Notes: generated from the sequence alone by a model not told the origin. Positions 9,978 to 21,734 are shown, numbered from the stretch's first letter. The stretch: DNA of 64,000 nucleotides from Candidatus Mycoplasma haematominutum 'Birmingham 1' (GCF_000319365.1 NC_021007.1:62001-126000); one strand, 5' to 3'. A program made the numbers and translations.

Positions 9978-10400
9978 ATGTTTTTTAAGACTACTAATAG
10001 GATTGCCAAAATAGAATTAATTGGAGGTCAGGCTAAACCGGGACCGACTTTGGCTAGTTTAGGTATAAATATGGTTCAATTTTCTAGGGAATTTAATGAA
10101 AAAACTGTAAATAGACAGGGTGAAAGAGTACCAGTAATAGTTGAAATTCTGCCCTCAAAAGCTTTTAAATTTCAGATTAAAACAACTCCTGTCTCGGAAT
10201 TATTAAAGAAAGCAGCTTCTATAGAAAAAGGAGCTGCTAATGCTAAGACAGATGTAGTGGCAAGCTTACCCTATTCTAAGATAGTTGAAATAGCTCAGTA
10301 TAAATTGAAAGATTCTAATACAGATAAATTAGAAAGTATGATTTCTATGATTTCCGGAACTGCCAGACAAATGGGAATAAAGATCACTCAAGACAGTTAG
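9978..10400 (+). CDS. rplK: Ribosomal protein L11
   Basis: 140 residues. L11 forms the base of the GTPase-associated stalk. The N-terminal block GGQAKPGPTLASLGINM and the C-terminal rRNA-binding segment (KMDL-like SMISMISGTARQMGI) are clear. ATG 9978 is 3 bases after rpmA. It is in the standard rplK-rplA order. Confidence 0.95.
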   Translation: MFFKTTNRIAKIELIGGQAKPGPTLASLGINMVQFSREFNEKTVNRQGERVPVIVEILPSKAFKFQIKTTPVSELLKKAASIEKGAANAKTDVVASLPYSKIVEIAQYKLKDSNTDKLESMISMISGTARQMGIKITQDS

Positions 10401-10404
10401 TGCT

Positions 10405-11040
10405 TTGGAGCTACAAGAAGCACTTCAGACAATCATAGATAATAGGAGAAAAACTTTCACAGAGAGCATAGATGTCTCTTTCCTACTTTCTATCAACTCT
10501 AAGAAAAATGATCAAAATATTAAGGAAAGGTATTTACTTCCTCATCCAGTAATTAAAAAACCCTTAAAGATATTGGTTTTTGATGAAACTTTAGGAGAAC
10601 AAGAAGCAAGTGATGCAGGAATTGATATCTTAGGTAATGAGGATATGATTTATAAGATCCAACAAGGTTGAATGGATTTTGACTTAATTATTTCTTCCCA
10701 TCAGTTTATGCCTAAATTACTTAGATTAGGGAAGCTTCTAGGCCCAAAAGGATTATTGCCATCTCCAAAAAACGGAACAGTAGTAAAAGATACCAGAGAA
10801 GCAGTAGCTATTTTTAAGAAAGGTCAAAAGACATTTAAAAATGATGAAGGTGGAAATGTGCAACTCTCAATAGGTCAAACTTCCTTTTCTATTGAGCAAT
10901 TGACAGAAAACTTTAACTACATCATTAAGCTAGTTCGGAGCAAAAAACCTCCCTCAGTGAAATCCCAATTTATCAAAAAAATTTGTCTTTCTGCTACGAT
11001 GGGGAAATCCTATGCTTTGGACTTATCCACTCTAAGGTAA
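10405..11040 (+). CDS. rplA: Ribosomal protein L1
   Basis: 211 residues, slightly short of the ~230 usual. L1 forms the mobile E-site stalk and often represses its own operon. LGKLLGPKGLLPSPKNGTV is the hallmark L1 motif; FFxK-like FIKKICLSATMGKSY ends the protein. TTG 10405 is the start, 4 bases after rplK. One TGA at 10669 is Trp and links the two halves. Confidence 0.93.
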
Positions 11041-11074
11041 AAGTGAAAACCAACTACTTTTTCACCTAAATTAA

Positions 11075-11872
11075 ATGATTTCTGCATTTTTTAGTTGAAA
11101 AACATTTTCTATTTTTTCTTCACTAGGGATTGCAGCATTAGTTCCTCTCGCTTCCTCAAGTTCAGCTCCTTTATTGAGCAGTTTAGGTAGAAACTTAGCT
11201 ACAGCACCGGTTTCAGTTCATACTCCTGAGCTTAATACCGAGAGAGGGGAAGATATTTTCGAAATCGCTGGTGAATCACAATTAGGAGAGTTAGGAAATA
11301 GTTTATCAATCAGGGGGGGGCAATTCTCCTCTATCGAGACTCAATTTAAGAGCATGACAGGAGGTACTTTTACGTTACCTAAACAGAACAGGAGAACTAG
11401 ATCGCCAATTGCGAACACTCCCAATGTAGACAATTTAAGATTTTGAGGACTTTCCAGCGGAAGTGTTAACGGAAAAATACAGTCAGGAATTTATACTACT
11501 AACTTAGCTTGTTGTGACTCTAAATTTTTGGGACAGCCTCAGCAATTCTTAGTTAACTCTCAGTTGAAAGATTATGAGTTAAAGTATTCTAATAGCCACT
11601 CTCACTTACTGTTTATTCAATTTCCAGAAAAATTTGAAAATATAGCTGAATTTTTAAGTAGGTATGCAAATTCTTGAATTCAAACTACCTGAAATTCCAA
11701 TTTTTCTACTTGACCCATAGTATGGGCAGTTAAAAAGTCGCACAATAACGGAATTCTATCCCTTGCCTATAAGCAGCAGAATATTACTGTCGATGAAATG
11801 CCAGAAGCAAATTCTAAAGTCTTTCTTGTAGAAGTACCTCTAAATAGGTTAAATCCATTACTGATTAGTTAA
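11075..11872 (+). CDS. Secreted protein with G8 tract (ON), unique sequence
   Basis: 265 residues. A hydrophobic signal peptide (about residues 9-28, ending in VPLASSSSAP) is followed by a G8 run at 11313-11320 read as Arg-Gly-Gly in the open frame, so the gene is ON. The C-terminal 150 residues contain LACCDSKFL and several Trp encoded by TGA. It shares the signal-plus-tract plan of the downstream array but lacks the family 1 C-x(5,6)-C and HPF motifs. Function unknown; surface exposure is inferred. Confidence 0.6.
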
Positions 11873-11927
11873 TTTAAAGTTGGTTGCACTTACTATACAG
11901 AGATTCTTGTAGAGAAAGTTTAGAGTT

Positions 11928-11952
11928 AATAGCTGCCGTTAAGGCAGCTATT
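11928..11952 (+). terminator. Hairpin with 10-bp perfect stem
   Basis: AATAGCTGCC, loop GTTAA, GGCAGCTATT. It sits 56 bases after the previous stop. There is no immediate T-run, so it may act as an mRNA end-stabilising hairpin or weak terminator. Confidence 0.5.
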
Positions 11953-11987
11953 GAACTACTTGTCTTAGTTTTTAGACTTTAGGATTT

Positions 11988-12173
11988 ATGGCTGTGCATC
12001 CTATCTCTCTAAAATTAATTTTTTCTGTTATTCCACTTTCTCTTGAGGATGAAGGCCCAGATGTTCAATATTGTGGAGTTTGAAAGTTGACAGGCTCTCA
12101 AGCTTTTAACACTATGAATTTAAGACTGTGAAAGAGTATTACGGCTCTCTCAAATGTTTGCTTGGTTTTGTAA
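11988..12173 (+). pseudogene. Short signal-like reading frame, possible remnant
   Basis: 61 residues from ATG 11988 overlapping the start of the next gene in another frame. The N-terminus (SLKLIFSVIPLSLE) is weakly signal-like, then it resembles nothing else. It fills an otherwise gene-free gap and may be the broken 5-prime end of a lost array member, or noise. Confidence 0.2.
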
Positions 12174-13372
12174 TGTTTTCTACAGTAACTGCAACTCCGT
12201 TAGTGTACCATTTTGCAACAAATAAGATGGACGCACCGGCTCTGCATTACAATTCACAAGAACAGTTGAAAAGCATTCCTAGAGGCGAGAGAGTTAAAGC
12301 TATGAAACCTAGCGTAAATCCTATATTAGGTTTAAGTTTCAGGGAGTGACAAGACTTGGAGGGAGGTCCACTTGCAGATAGGAGAGGCGATGATAAATAT
12401 CTCCAGTTTATTTGAGCCTTTTGGAGAATTATGAATAGTACACTTTGGGTTGATGAGGTCTACGGCACTCCCTGAATTCAAAGCATCGAGGGAATTTTCC
12501 CTAAGGGAACGTTTAAAGATAAACAATTGCATATTTCAATAAATCATAGGGTGCATCCCTATAATGATGCAAGCATGCAGAAATTAGATACTGAAACTAT
12601 GGCCGAAAGAGCTAAAGTAGAATTAACTGCTGAAAATATTGCAAAATTAAAAAATCCTAGTTATCAGCATGAATTTGTTCAATTACGACAAAATATGGGA
12701 GCACTTTTTTCAGCTTTTTTCCTCCAAAATTGACAACCTCAAACTGACGTTAATGAACAGATATATGCTTCTACAGTAAAAACTCTATTTACTACTTTTG
12801 AATCAGAAGATATCGCAAATCCCGAAGATGTTATCAGAACCTTACGATTTATTAGAAAATATAACGGAAGATTCTACTATTTAGATATAAATTTCAATCT
12901 ACCAAAGGGAGTTAATCAACTTATGATTCAAGCTGTTTGGTACAAGGATAAATCTTGGAGTAAAGGGAATTTTTATCAAGCTAATGGAGAATATAACTAT
13001 CACAGAGACTGAATAGGAGGAACAATCAACTCATACAACACTATTGAATATCCTATTAATAATATGGATATAGAATTTGCCACTATGTTTGAAGACATAT
13101 ATACAAATCCAGCTTCAATTTATAAATTCATACTAACCATAAGAGATTGTCTTGAGGAGGAAGAGTGTTCACTTTTATTTCACAGAAAAAGAGACGATTA
13201 TTATTCGCTAACTCAGCGACAGCCAGGAATACATAAGTCTTGAGTTAAATTGAGAGAACACTATCAGAGAATTCATCCTTTTTCAAAAAAATATCGACTG
13301 ATTGAAAAAAAGATTGACAGTCATTCACCAGGTTGATTTTTAGGGTTACCACAAAGCACTATTAACGCTTAA
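12128..13372 (+). CDS. Family 1 secreted paralogue, no G tract
   Basis: 414 residues from GTG 12128, the only start after an in-frame TAA at 12107. Signal peptide with LLGFVMFSTVTATPLVYHF, then no glycine tract. The middle has LWVDEVYGTPW. The C-terminal domain has YYLDINFNLPKGVNQL, FYQANGEYN, the cysteine pair RDCLEEEECSLLFH and HPFSKKY. Closest in pattern to the gene at 19048, so these two form a constitutive subfamily. Function unknown; secreted or anchored at the surface by inference. Confidence 0.65.
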
Positions 13373-13375
13373 AAG

Positions 13376-14810
13376 TTGAGCGGATCCAATATTCTGTGTC
13401 GAGTCGCTTTAGTCTCACTAAGTTCTGGATCTGCCGCTCTCGGACCCCTAGTTTATTCAGCTCAACCTTCTTCGCCAGGGGGGGGGCAATAGAGTACAAG
13501 AGTCGGGAACTAGGGAAGTCAATGTTGATGCAAAAGGATTACCACATTTACAACAGGCGAGCGATTCTAATATAGAGTTAGTTTACTTCGATTCTATGGA
13601 CTCAAAGCTTATCCCTTCAGGATTAACTAGTAGACCCATTCTTAGTTCAACCAAGTTATTAGAGTCTCAATCACCAACTTTAAGCAAACGGACTCCAAAC
13701 CACTTCTCCAATTTAAGCTTTAAGCCCAGTATAGATGAAAAATTAGATGAAATTTCTGAGACATCATTCTATCTCCAAAAGGGGGAAGATAGTAGAGAAG
13801 TAGCTGAGCTTCAAAGAGAATTTTTATCTAATCTGATGATTACCATTACCGGCGCTATTTGAACTAATATACCAATTCAGGGGCTCTGAATTGACCAGAT
13901 AAGCTTAACTGCTCCTAAGAGTGAGTGAGAGAAATCGAACTTAATATTGAATCCAATCGAAAAGGTAGATAATTTAAAAATTTCAGAGATTGAGGCCTCA
14001 GATTCTGAAACAAGCACTAAGACTGTGGAGTTAATCACGTCAGCCGCTCCTTTCTTAGATTTAAGGCATTTACTATCAGAGTCTTCATGAGATCCTCAGT
14101 CAGAAGTCAGGCAAAATTTAAGCTTCATGTCTGGTTTAGTGCATTTCTTTGTTTCCCCCACATGAGATTTCAGGGAAGAAACAGCTAAGAGTAATGAGAA
14201 ATGGCCTGAGTATCAATTAAATAGGGAAAAATTTGTATTGAGTAATATGCAATTGAGAACATTTAGTGCAGACGGATCTGGCTCGACTGGGAGCACTGGA
14301 GAAAAAGTTAAGACCGTTTTACGATTAGTGAGGATTTATGGGGGCAGGAAATATTACTGTGATATTTTTTTCAATGGAATTAGAGGGCAGAATATGATCA
14401 GAGTGAATTATGTTAAAGATAATGGATCAGGCAGTGTAGTTAAGTATCACGCTAATGGCTCTCAGGGAAATTATGGAGAACATATAGGAGGTCAATTGAA
14501 TTTTGCAAATAACTGGGGAAGAGAGTATAATTCGATGGATCAAGAATTTTCTCAGTTATTTGAAAATATAGAGGGTAGATCGAAAAAAGTCTGGAAGTGA
14601 TTTGAGGTAATTTCTCGTTGTATTCAATCTCAGGAGTGTAGAGCATTATTTCATGACCAGAGTCACTCTAACTGAACTTGATGAGGTTTAAAGAGTTGTG
14701 GTAGAGCTAAAAATTTTGGAGGAGTGCATCCATTTACAAAAATTTATCAAGAGGTAACTAGAGAGGCAAAAGATAAAAATTTTGATGCTTTTACAATTAA
14801 TCCTTTTTAG
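13376..14810 (+). CDS. Family 1 paralogue, phase-OFF at G9 tract
   Basis: TTG 13376 encodes a signal peptide (ALVSLSSGSAALGPLVYSA). The G9 run 13478-13486 is followed at once by CAA TAG, giving a 38-residue product. Losing one G (G8) opens 477 residues: the downstream frame stays open to TAG 14810. The C-terminal domain has RLVRIYGGRKYYCDIFFN, YHANGSQGNYGEHIGG, SRCIQSQECRALFH and HPFTKIY. It is nearest in pattern to the gene at 17737. An upstream start for the rest is not seen, so a frameshifted intact gene is the best reading. Confidence 0.65.
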
Positions 14811-14988
14811 ATTGAGAAATTCTCCCAAAAAATTGGATGCAGCGAGGGATTTTTAACTTAATAATACGAGACTTTATTAAAAATTGGAGCAGCAATTTTA
14901 TTGGGTAGCTGACTTAACCTATATCCTAAAGTTAGGAAGATCTTTTGTCAGACCTTGAATTTTGTAAAGAATAGTTAGAAGCGAGCAC

Positions 14989-15004
14989 CTGGGCCTTGGC
15001 CCAG
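14989..15004 (+). terminator. Hairpin between array genes
   Basis: CTGGGCC, TT, GGCCCAG. It lies in the 259-base gap 14811-15069, which otherwise holds only short AT-rich sequence and a TATACT-like box near 15014 that could serve the next gene. Confidence 0.5.
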
Positions 15005-15069
15005 TGAAGTTTATGCTATACTGGGAAATATTTTTAAATTAAATATAAGGGTTTTTTAGATAAATATAT

Positions 15070-16276
15070 ATGGTTTATGCTTCAATCATTAGACACTTTG
15101 GTTTAATTCTCAGTTCTATTGCTGCATCGACTTCACCTTTAGTCTATTATGGAAATACACAGGGAGCTCAAGGAGGGGGGGGGTTCACAGCACTCGATAA
15201 ATATGAATTTAGAGAGTAGAGAAGAGAGAATGTTGACTTCAACTGACCTTATGTTAAGTACTGAGAGTATACAACCAGCATCAACATCAGTAATCATGGA
15301 ATCAAAGAAAAAACCTTTAGCTCCTGATCTTAATTTTCTGACTAGAAGTGGGTCACCTATCTTTATTGGGAAAGAGGGATATTCCGATAAGTTAGAACAT
15401 TTACATATTGACGCAGAACGTTTATTTTTAAAAAATTTACAGGAAATTCTAGCCAGAACGTTATGGGTAGATGGAGTCAATAGCATTCCCTGAATTTATG
15501 AAGTTAAGGGCATTTTTCCTTCGCGCCTTTTTAAGGATTTTTCTCACTATTCAGCTAAAAAGATATTGTCTGACAGCGAAGTAGAGGTGAGTGTGAAATT
15601 TGATCAAGAGGTAATACAAAAATTAAGAGATTGAGGGAGTAAATGGTCTTCCACTCTGACTACACCAATTAGACAGGGAATGGAAGAACTATTTTTAAGA
15701 TTCATATCTTCTAGTTACACATTGGATAAAAAGTTATTTGAGGAAAAACAATTCATCCAAGAAAAAGTTGCTAAATTAAGTTTTGACCATTTTGCATCCA
15801 ACGAAGGAAACTATCCTACCCATACCATTAGATTTATTAGAGACTTTCAGGGAAAGAGTTACTATCTAGACATAATATTTAATTCTCAACCTGGGGAAAA
15901 TCAATTGTATATTCCACACATATATTCTGACAATCATACTTACTCTGCTAATGGAAGTATAGATTGGGCTAAAGATAATTTAGGTGTTTCTTCAAGTTGA
16001 AGCAATAAGTTAGATAGAGATTTTGCACGAATGTTTACCCATATAGATATAGATCCTTTAAATTTCTATAAACAGATAACTGTAGTAGGGCGCTGTTTGG
16101 AAGACTACCGCAACTGCGGTTCTCTCCTCTCCATGGCTAAAGCACGCCAAATAAATTACGATCCTGTAGCTCAACTCCATCCATTTGCATCCATTTATGG
16201 TAATATTTCTGCTGAGTGAGATCTAGCACCTCCCACTTTTCCTTCCAGTCTGTTATTTAAGAAACTTAAGAATTAA
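15070..16276 (+). CDS. Family 1 paralogue, phase-OFF at G9 tract
   Basis: ATG 15070 opens a signal peptide (GLILSSIAASTSPLVYY). The G9 run 15175-15183 leads into a frame ending at TAG 15217 (49 residues). With G8 the frame continues to TAA 16276, 401 residues. The downstream part has LWVDGVNSIPW, YYLDIIFNSQPGENQL, GRCLEDYRNCGSLL and HPFASIY. Compared with other members the YYQANGS...HIGG stretch is shortened. Function unknown. Confidence 0.65.
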
Positions 16277-16323
16277 CACAGGTGATTGAAGGGGGTGTCA
16301 ATTTTTTGGTCAAAGGGATATCA

Positions 16324-16331
16324 GGGGGGGG
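16324..16331 (+). repeat. Stray G8 tract between array genes
   Basis: A G8 run lies outside any long reading frame in the gap 16277-16442. Short frames cross it (for example TTG near 16287), ending within about 45 bases. Probably the remnant of a lost signal-plus-tract gene. Confidence 0.5.
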
Positions 16332-16370
16332 CATTTATTACCTACCGAAAATAAATTAGGGCGGAAATTG

Positions 16371-16386
16371 CCTCCCCTAGGGGAGG
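16371..16386 (+). terminator. Perfect palindrome, likely terminator
   Basis: CCTCCCC-TA-GGGGAGG, 16-bp perfect palindrome 95 bases after the stop at 16276 and 57 before the next start. Confidence 0.5.
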
Positions 16387-16442
16387 GGTCAAACTAAACT
16401 AGCTTAAGTTATGAAAATTTTTATGACTGTAAAAAGTTAATT

Positions 16443-17680
16443 ATGGCCATTACATTAGCGGCTAATGTTGCTGCAATTTTACTTACATGTTGCGTCTCTA
16501 CAGTTCCTCTATTTTTTGCACTAGATAGTCAGGGGAGCCCAGGGGGGGGCACTTGACAATTGAGCAAAATAAACAACCTATTAGTTCTATGCTTGTAACA
16601 ACTTTTCCCTCAAATAATTTAGTAGCACAAGTTGAGCAGATTATCCCGACAAGTCAAGGCTATAGAGCGGAAACTATTCTTCCCGAAAATAGAAAAATTA
16701 TGCCTGAATTACAGCACAATCAGAAGATAACTTTTACTCCCAAGGGAAATGAATCCCAAATTTCTAAAACCTCTGGCTTTACTTCAATTGAAGTCAATAA
16801 CTCAGAATATCAAGAATTTATTGCAAATTTAATCCACTTACTTACCGGCCCCCTTTGATGGGATAATCGATTTAAACAGCTTTGAATCTATAAGGTTGAA
16901 GCCACACTACCTATCGATCAGTTAGAGCAGTGAAATAATAAACTGAACAAGTCCGGATCAAATGTGATATCTTTAACTCTCGCACCTACAGAAACTCAGC
17001 GGCTAACAACAGATGATACAGAAATCCCCACCGAGTTAGCAGCATCACTAAATGCACGAGCCGCTGTAGCTTATCATTTTTTTGATAAAGATTGAAAATT
17101 CAATTCAGCTTCCGATGCAATACCTATCAATAATGCTAGAGGTAGCGAGCACTTTGCTACCACTAAATTTGAATTAATCAGTAATCACGATAATATGGAT
17201 GACCCACTAAAAGCAAACGTTTTACGCTTTACCAGAACTTTTGGAGGAAAAGAATATTATCTAGATATTTACTTTTATGGCAAGAGGAGAGAAGCTCAAT
17301 TAAAGCTACAGATGGTGCGTTACCAAGATAAGACTTGGCGCAGTAGCGCTTACTATCAGGCTAATGGGTCTTGGTCTAAGTGGAGAAATCACATTGGAGG
17401 TAATAGGGAAATGACCCAGAAAATGGGACAAACCTGAACAGAATTAGATGAAGAATTTGCACATATGTTCGAGAAGTTTAGGGAAAATCCAAGCTCTACT
17501 TTTAAATTTTTTAGAGTTATTTCTCGTTGTTTAAATCTTCCCGAGTGTGCTACTCAATTTCATCAAGACCATTACTCCACTATTCAACAGAAGGCCCCAG
17601 GAGTTGATCGCTCCAATTCTTGAAATCCTCTGTATTATCGAAATATCCACCCTTTTTCTGAGATGTACTACAATAATTAA
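16443..17680 (+). CDS. Family 1 paralogue, phase-OFF at G8 tract
   Basis: ATG 16443 encodes a signal peptide (AAILLTCCVSTVPLFFA). The G8 run 16542-16549 leads to a stop at TAA 16596 (51 residues). Gaining one G (G9) joins the long frame ending TAA 17680, 412 residues. The direction of the error is opposite to the two genes upstream. The C-terminal domain has KEYYLDIYFYGK, SRCLNLPECATQFH and HPFSEMY. A 111-base block (17351-17461) is nearly identical to the gene at 42964. Confidence 0.65.
17351..17461 (+). repeat. 111-bp block shared with 43852-43962
   Basis: By direct comparison the two blocks differ at one base (ACCCAG versus ACTCAG), while flanking sequence is much less similar. The block encodes the YYQANGSWSKWRNHIGG core. 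Recent gene conversion or duplication is inferred. Confidence 0.8.
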
Positions 17681-17736
17681 CTCCCGTAATTTCATCTTTT
17701 AAGCTGAAATTTTCTAGAAAAGTGATGAATTGATAG

Positions 17737-19008
17737 ATGTTTGCTATTAAGCCTGCATTAGCTCTCTTAATTATTGGAACCTCTTCCTTAACCCCTTTAG
17801 CCTATTCAGGAAATTCAAAACATCCGGGGGGGGCTGTTGGATCACAAATAGCTACTACGAAAGAGGAAGGAGATAACGTACAGTCAGAATTATTTCAGAT
17901 TAGTTCAAACGAGGCACTTTTTACTAACTCGCGAAGCTTAAAGAATGAAAGTTCTCTCGAAGTCGTTAAGTTCGACGGAGATTACACACTAATATCCGGA
18001 GAAGTAGCTAATGAGAAGCAAGCAGGACTTCCGATCAGAGATCACCTACAATCAATGGCCGATGCTACAGACCAGTTGAGAGTCAAAACAAAAGATATTC
18101 CAAAAGCTTTATCTAGAGATGAAAGAAGATTTGTGGAAAATCTTATTTCTATAATCTCCGGTGCGATTTGAACAGAAGTGCCGCTTGAAGATTTGTGAAT
18201 TGATGAGTTAAGATTAACAGCTCCTGCAGGAAAACTATCTTCTTCAAAACCCTATAGTTCAGTTACAACGAAAGCAGCGAACATATCAGAGGCACATCTT
18301 AAGTTGGATAAAGCTTTGTGATCTAGGGAAAAAAGAGCTACTAATTGAAGGGAGCTTCCCTTTACCTTAAAAGAGGGTGTGTCAGAAATGTCTAATCTAG
18401 TTCGGTTGTTTGTCTCTAGGGATTGAGATGGAGATACACAAGTCTTAGCACCACTACAGTTTAGGTTGCGTACAGAAGGAGGACAGCGTCCAGGAGAGAA
18501 GGTAAGTCATATTATCAGATTAGTTAGAGTTGATGGAGAGAATAGATATTATTGCGATATTTACTTCAATTCAAAATTCGGTCAGAATATGATTAGAAGC
18601 AATTATGTTATTGATACAAGAGTAGGGGAAAGGTTAAATTCTCACTTTCAGGCTAATGGTTCTCAGGGAACTTTTGCAGAACACATAGGAGGAGATTCTG
18701 TTTTTGCTCGTAAATGAGGAAGAGTATATAACTCTGTTGATGAAGAATTTGCAAATTTATTTGCGAGCACTTCAGGTAGAGCTGCCAGACTTTGAAAGTG
18801 ATTTGAGGTGCTCGCTAAATGTGTTGCTAGCGAAGCATGCAATGCTTCTTTTCAATCTCAAAGCCATTTAGATGTTAGTTGGAGTCAAATTTCAGCACTA
18901 GATATAGATGCTTTAGCGGACATAACTTACCAGGAGCGTCATCCGTTGTCCAAGTTGTATAGGGAGGTGTCCCTTGAATTAGAAAATCGAAAAATAGATT
19001 TTTCCTAA
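17737..19008 (+). CDS. Family 1 paralogue, ON at G8 tract
   Basis: 423 residues from ATG 17737. Signal peptide ALALLIIGTSSLTPLAYSG, then the G8 run 17826-17833 read as Pro-Gly-Gly-Ala in an uninterrupted frame. The middle holds NLISIISGAIW, also seen in the gene at 13376. C-terminal domain: RLVRVDGENRYYCDIYFN, QANGSQGTFAEHIGG, AKCVASEACNASF and HPLSKLY. Function unknown. Confidence 0.68.
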
Positions 19009-19047
19009 CTCCCTGACATGTTAAGTTATTTAGTCATCTAGTAGTCC

Positions 19048-20346
19048 TTGCCTATTTTTCAATTATCTGCTCTAAAGTATGCTGTACTATCAGCAATTGT
19101 AGGGTTATCTTCCTCAGTTCTGTTAGTTTACTCTCATAATTCTCCAGGGAGGGAGATTATTTCCACCAGAGAAAATCACAGTAATTCAGCAGTTAGAAGT
19201 TTGAACACGAAAGAAAGCGAAATTGAATTAAGAAGTCAAGCTCCCCAGATAGCACTAATCAGCTCGTATGATAATAGTCAAGAGTCTTCTCAAATTCCTG
19301 TCGCGTTAACTATTTCTGAAGGGAAAAATGAAATAAATTCAGCACAATTTGCACGAGAGAAAGTAAACGTTAACCCATCTCCTATTCTTGAAGTTAGTAC
19401 TGAAGATAAAATGCAAGCCTATCATGAGCTTTTGGGTGCTATCTGAAATATATTGAGAAGCACTCTTTGGGTTAATGAGAAATTTGGTTCAGCCTGAATA
19501 TCTCATGTAAGGGCATCAGTTCCTAAAGACAGTGGAGTAGAAACCCAAACTAGAGAAATCAAAATCTCAGTGGAAGATATTTCAAATATGAAAAAGGGAA
19601 TAGCAGGAGATGCAGTTAAGTCTAAAAGGGAGGAGATGGCCTCCCTCTTCTCTGATTTTTGCTATTCCGACAATTTCAAGCAGCCGGGCTTAACAGAGAT
19701 AAAAAATCCAACGGAAAAATATAACTCTAGCAAGATTAAGTGCGAGCTCAAGGGAACTGTTAGTAATGCAGACAGTTCAGGTTCTAGTGTAACAACTCTA
19801 AGTTTTGTTAGAGCAGCTGAAAATCAAACTTATTCACTAGATATAGACTTCAATACAGAGGGAGGTAAAAATTCCTTAATGATACAATATGTCAGTTACA
19901 AAGACAGAACTTGATATAGTTCAGGAATTTATCAGGCTAATGGAGCATATAACAATACTAGGAGACATATTGGAGGAGAATTAGAAAAAAGTGAAGCAGC
20001 AGGATTTCCTATTACTGTAATAGATAGGGAATTTTCCCAGATGTTCCAGGATATTTCAGCTAATTCAACAGCTTTCTATAAGTTAATTAATACTATTTCC
20101 GATTGTTTAATAGATAGAGAGTGTGCAGCAATATTTCACAGGGAAAAAGGGGATGTTTGGGAATTATCTCAGAGAACTCCAGGAATTTCCAGGCAGGAAT
20201 CTTTCTATGAGGAGAATTACAAACACATTCATCCCTTTTCTAGAAGATATTGAATGGTAGCTGAGAAAGTTCAGAAAAATCCTACAGTGTATAGTCAGTT
20301 TTTAAAATTTAAATTAAGTGATTTGGAAAAAAGTAGGTGATTTTAA
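19048..20346 (+). CDS. Family 1 secreted paralogue, no G tract
   Basis: 432 residues from TTG 19048. The signal peptide region AIVGLSSSVLLVYSH is followed by a tract-free Ser/Asn-rich linker. The C-terminal domain shows QTYSLDIDFNTEGGKNSL, IYQANGAYNNTRRHIGG, SDCLIDRECAAIFH and HPFSRRY, closest to the gene at 12128. Trp codons are mixed TGG and TGA. Function unknown. Confidence 0.67.
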
Positions 20347-20377
20347 TAATTAAGTGATAAGTATTAAAAACTAGAAT

Positions 20378-21691
20378 ATGGCGTTGTCCGCAGTATTTGG
20401 AAAATATATACTTGTAGCTGCTAGTGTAGGAATTAGTTCGTTACTTCCCCTAGTTTACAGTGCTGGAGGATCATTTCTAGGGGGGGGCAGTGAGGAGTTT
20501 AAGTCACAGGAATTAATAACTTCTAAGAATCACTCCCCCGAGATAGGCAGTATCGGTGCTGTAAGTGTAGAAATGACAGAAGATAGTGATAGTAAAGCTT
20601 CAACCCCTCAGGAAATGGTGACCGTTGAGTCTAAGCTTTTGCAGCCCCCACACATTGAATTGCCTACGAGAACATCAGAGTCCCCTTCTGTTTTGAGCCA
20701 GGATAACCAGGAATATAGGGAAAGTCCTGAAGCTATTTCTGAAAGTGAAATTCAAAAGATAAAGGGAAAAGAGGTTCAGAAGTTAGAGCAAGCAGAGGTA
20801 GATGAATTTCTCACTCCTTTCCTTAAAACTCTAGAAACTCCAATGTACTACAGAGGATACTTAAGTCTTGTAAATAAAGTAATAGTTTCAGCTCCTAAAA
20901 ATGTATTAGAAACCCCTTCAGGATATTGAGCAAAAGAAACTAATAATGCTGAAAAGGATAGATTTTTATTCTTTTCAAATAAAGAGAAACAGTATCCTTG
21001 ATCTATGGATGTATCCTATAGGGCTTTAGATGAAGTGGCTAAATTTAAGAGTTTGGGAGAAGTTGCTCGTAAATGATTTGGAGATTGAGGTAATAATAGA
21101 GGGAACGATACAGAAACTTTCTATGATTTCTACTATGAAATCAAAGAGGGAAAGGGCCGCAATAGTTCGGAAGTAATTTTCTGGAGATACTTTGGAGATA
21201 AATGATATTCTCTTGAGGTAGAATATGCATTCGAAAGCAATTACTATAAGGGTCCGATGCTGCAATTAGGATATGTTTGATATAAGGACACTAGTTGATG
21301 AAGAGGAGGATATTATTCTGCTGAGGGAGGTAGAGGTTATCAGAGACATATAGGAGCAGTCGGTAATTCAGCATATGGAAATGCTGAGTCAACCATTAAC
21401 AGAGACTGGGTAGAAACATTTGAAGGTAATGACATCTCTAAATATCTGAAATGATGAAAGGTGCTAGCTGCTTGTTCAGAAGATGAATATTGTAAAGCTA
21501 CATTAGCTATTCCTAGTAGTACAAAAGCTTTTGTTGAAATACCTCTAGATAAATATAGAGAGATAAGTACAGATAAGTGATATGAAGATTTTCATCCTCT
21601 GCAGCTTCAGTACAGGAAGGTTGATGCTAGCAAACTAAACTTGGGTAAATTAAAACATATCAACACATTGCGAGAGGTTAAAAATAGTTAG
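20378..21691 (+). CDS. Family 1 paralogue (WWK subfamily), ON at G8 tract
   Basis: 437 residues from ATG 20378. Signal peptide LVAASVGISSLLPLVYSAGG, then G8 at 20480-20487 read as Gly-Gly-Gly-Ser in frame. A long Glu/Ser-rich linker precedes LKTLETPMYY, EYAFESNYYKGPMLQLGYV, YYSAEGGRGYQRHIGA and KWWKVLAACSEDEYC. These motifs match the gene at 44283 rather than other neighbours, so they form a subfamily split between the two array segments. Function unknown. Confidence 0.68.
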
Positions 21692-21715
21692 AAACTAAAG
21701 AGGTTACATAAGCTT

Positions 21716-21734
21716 CTCCCCCAGTAGGGGGCAG
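21716..21734 (+). terminator. Imperfect hairpin between array genes
   Basis: CTCCCCC, AGTA, GGGGG(C)AG with one bulge, 25 bases after the stop at 21691. Confidence 0.35.
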
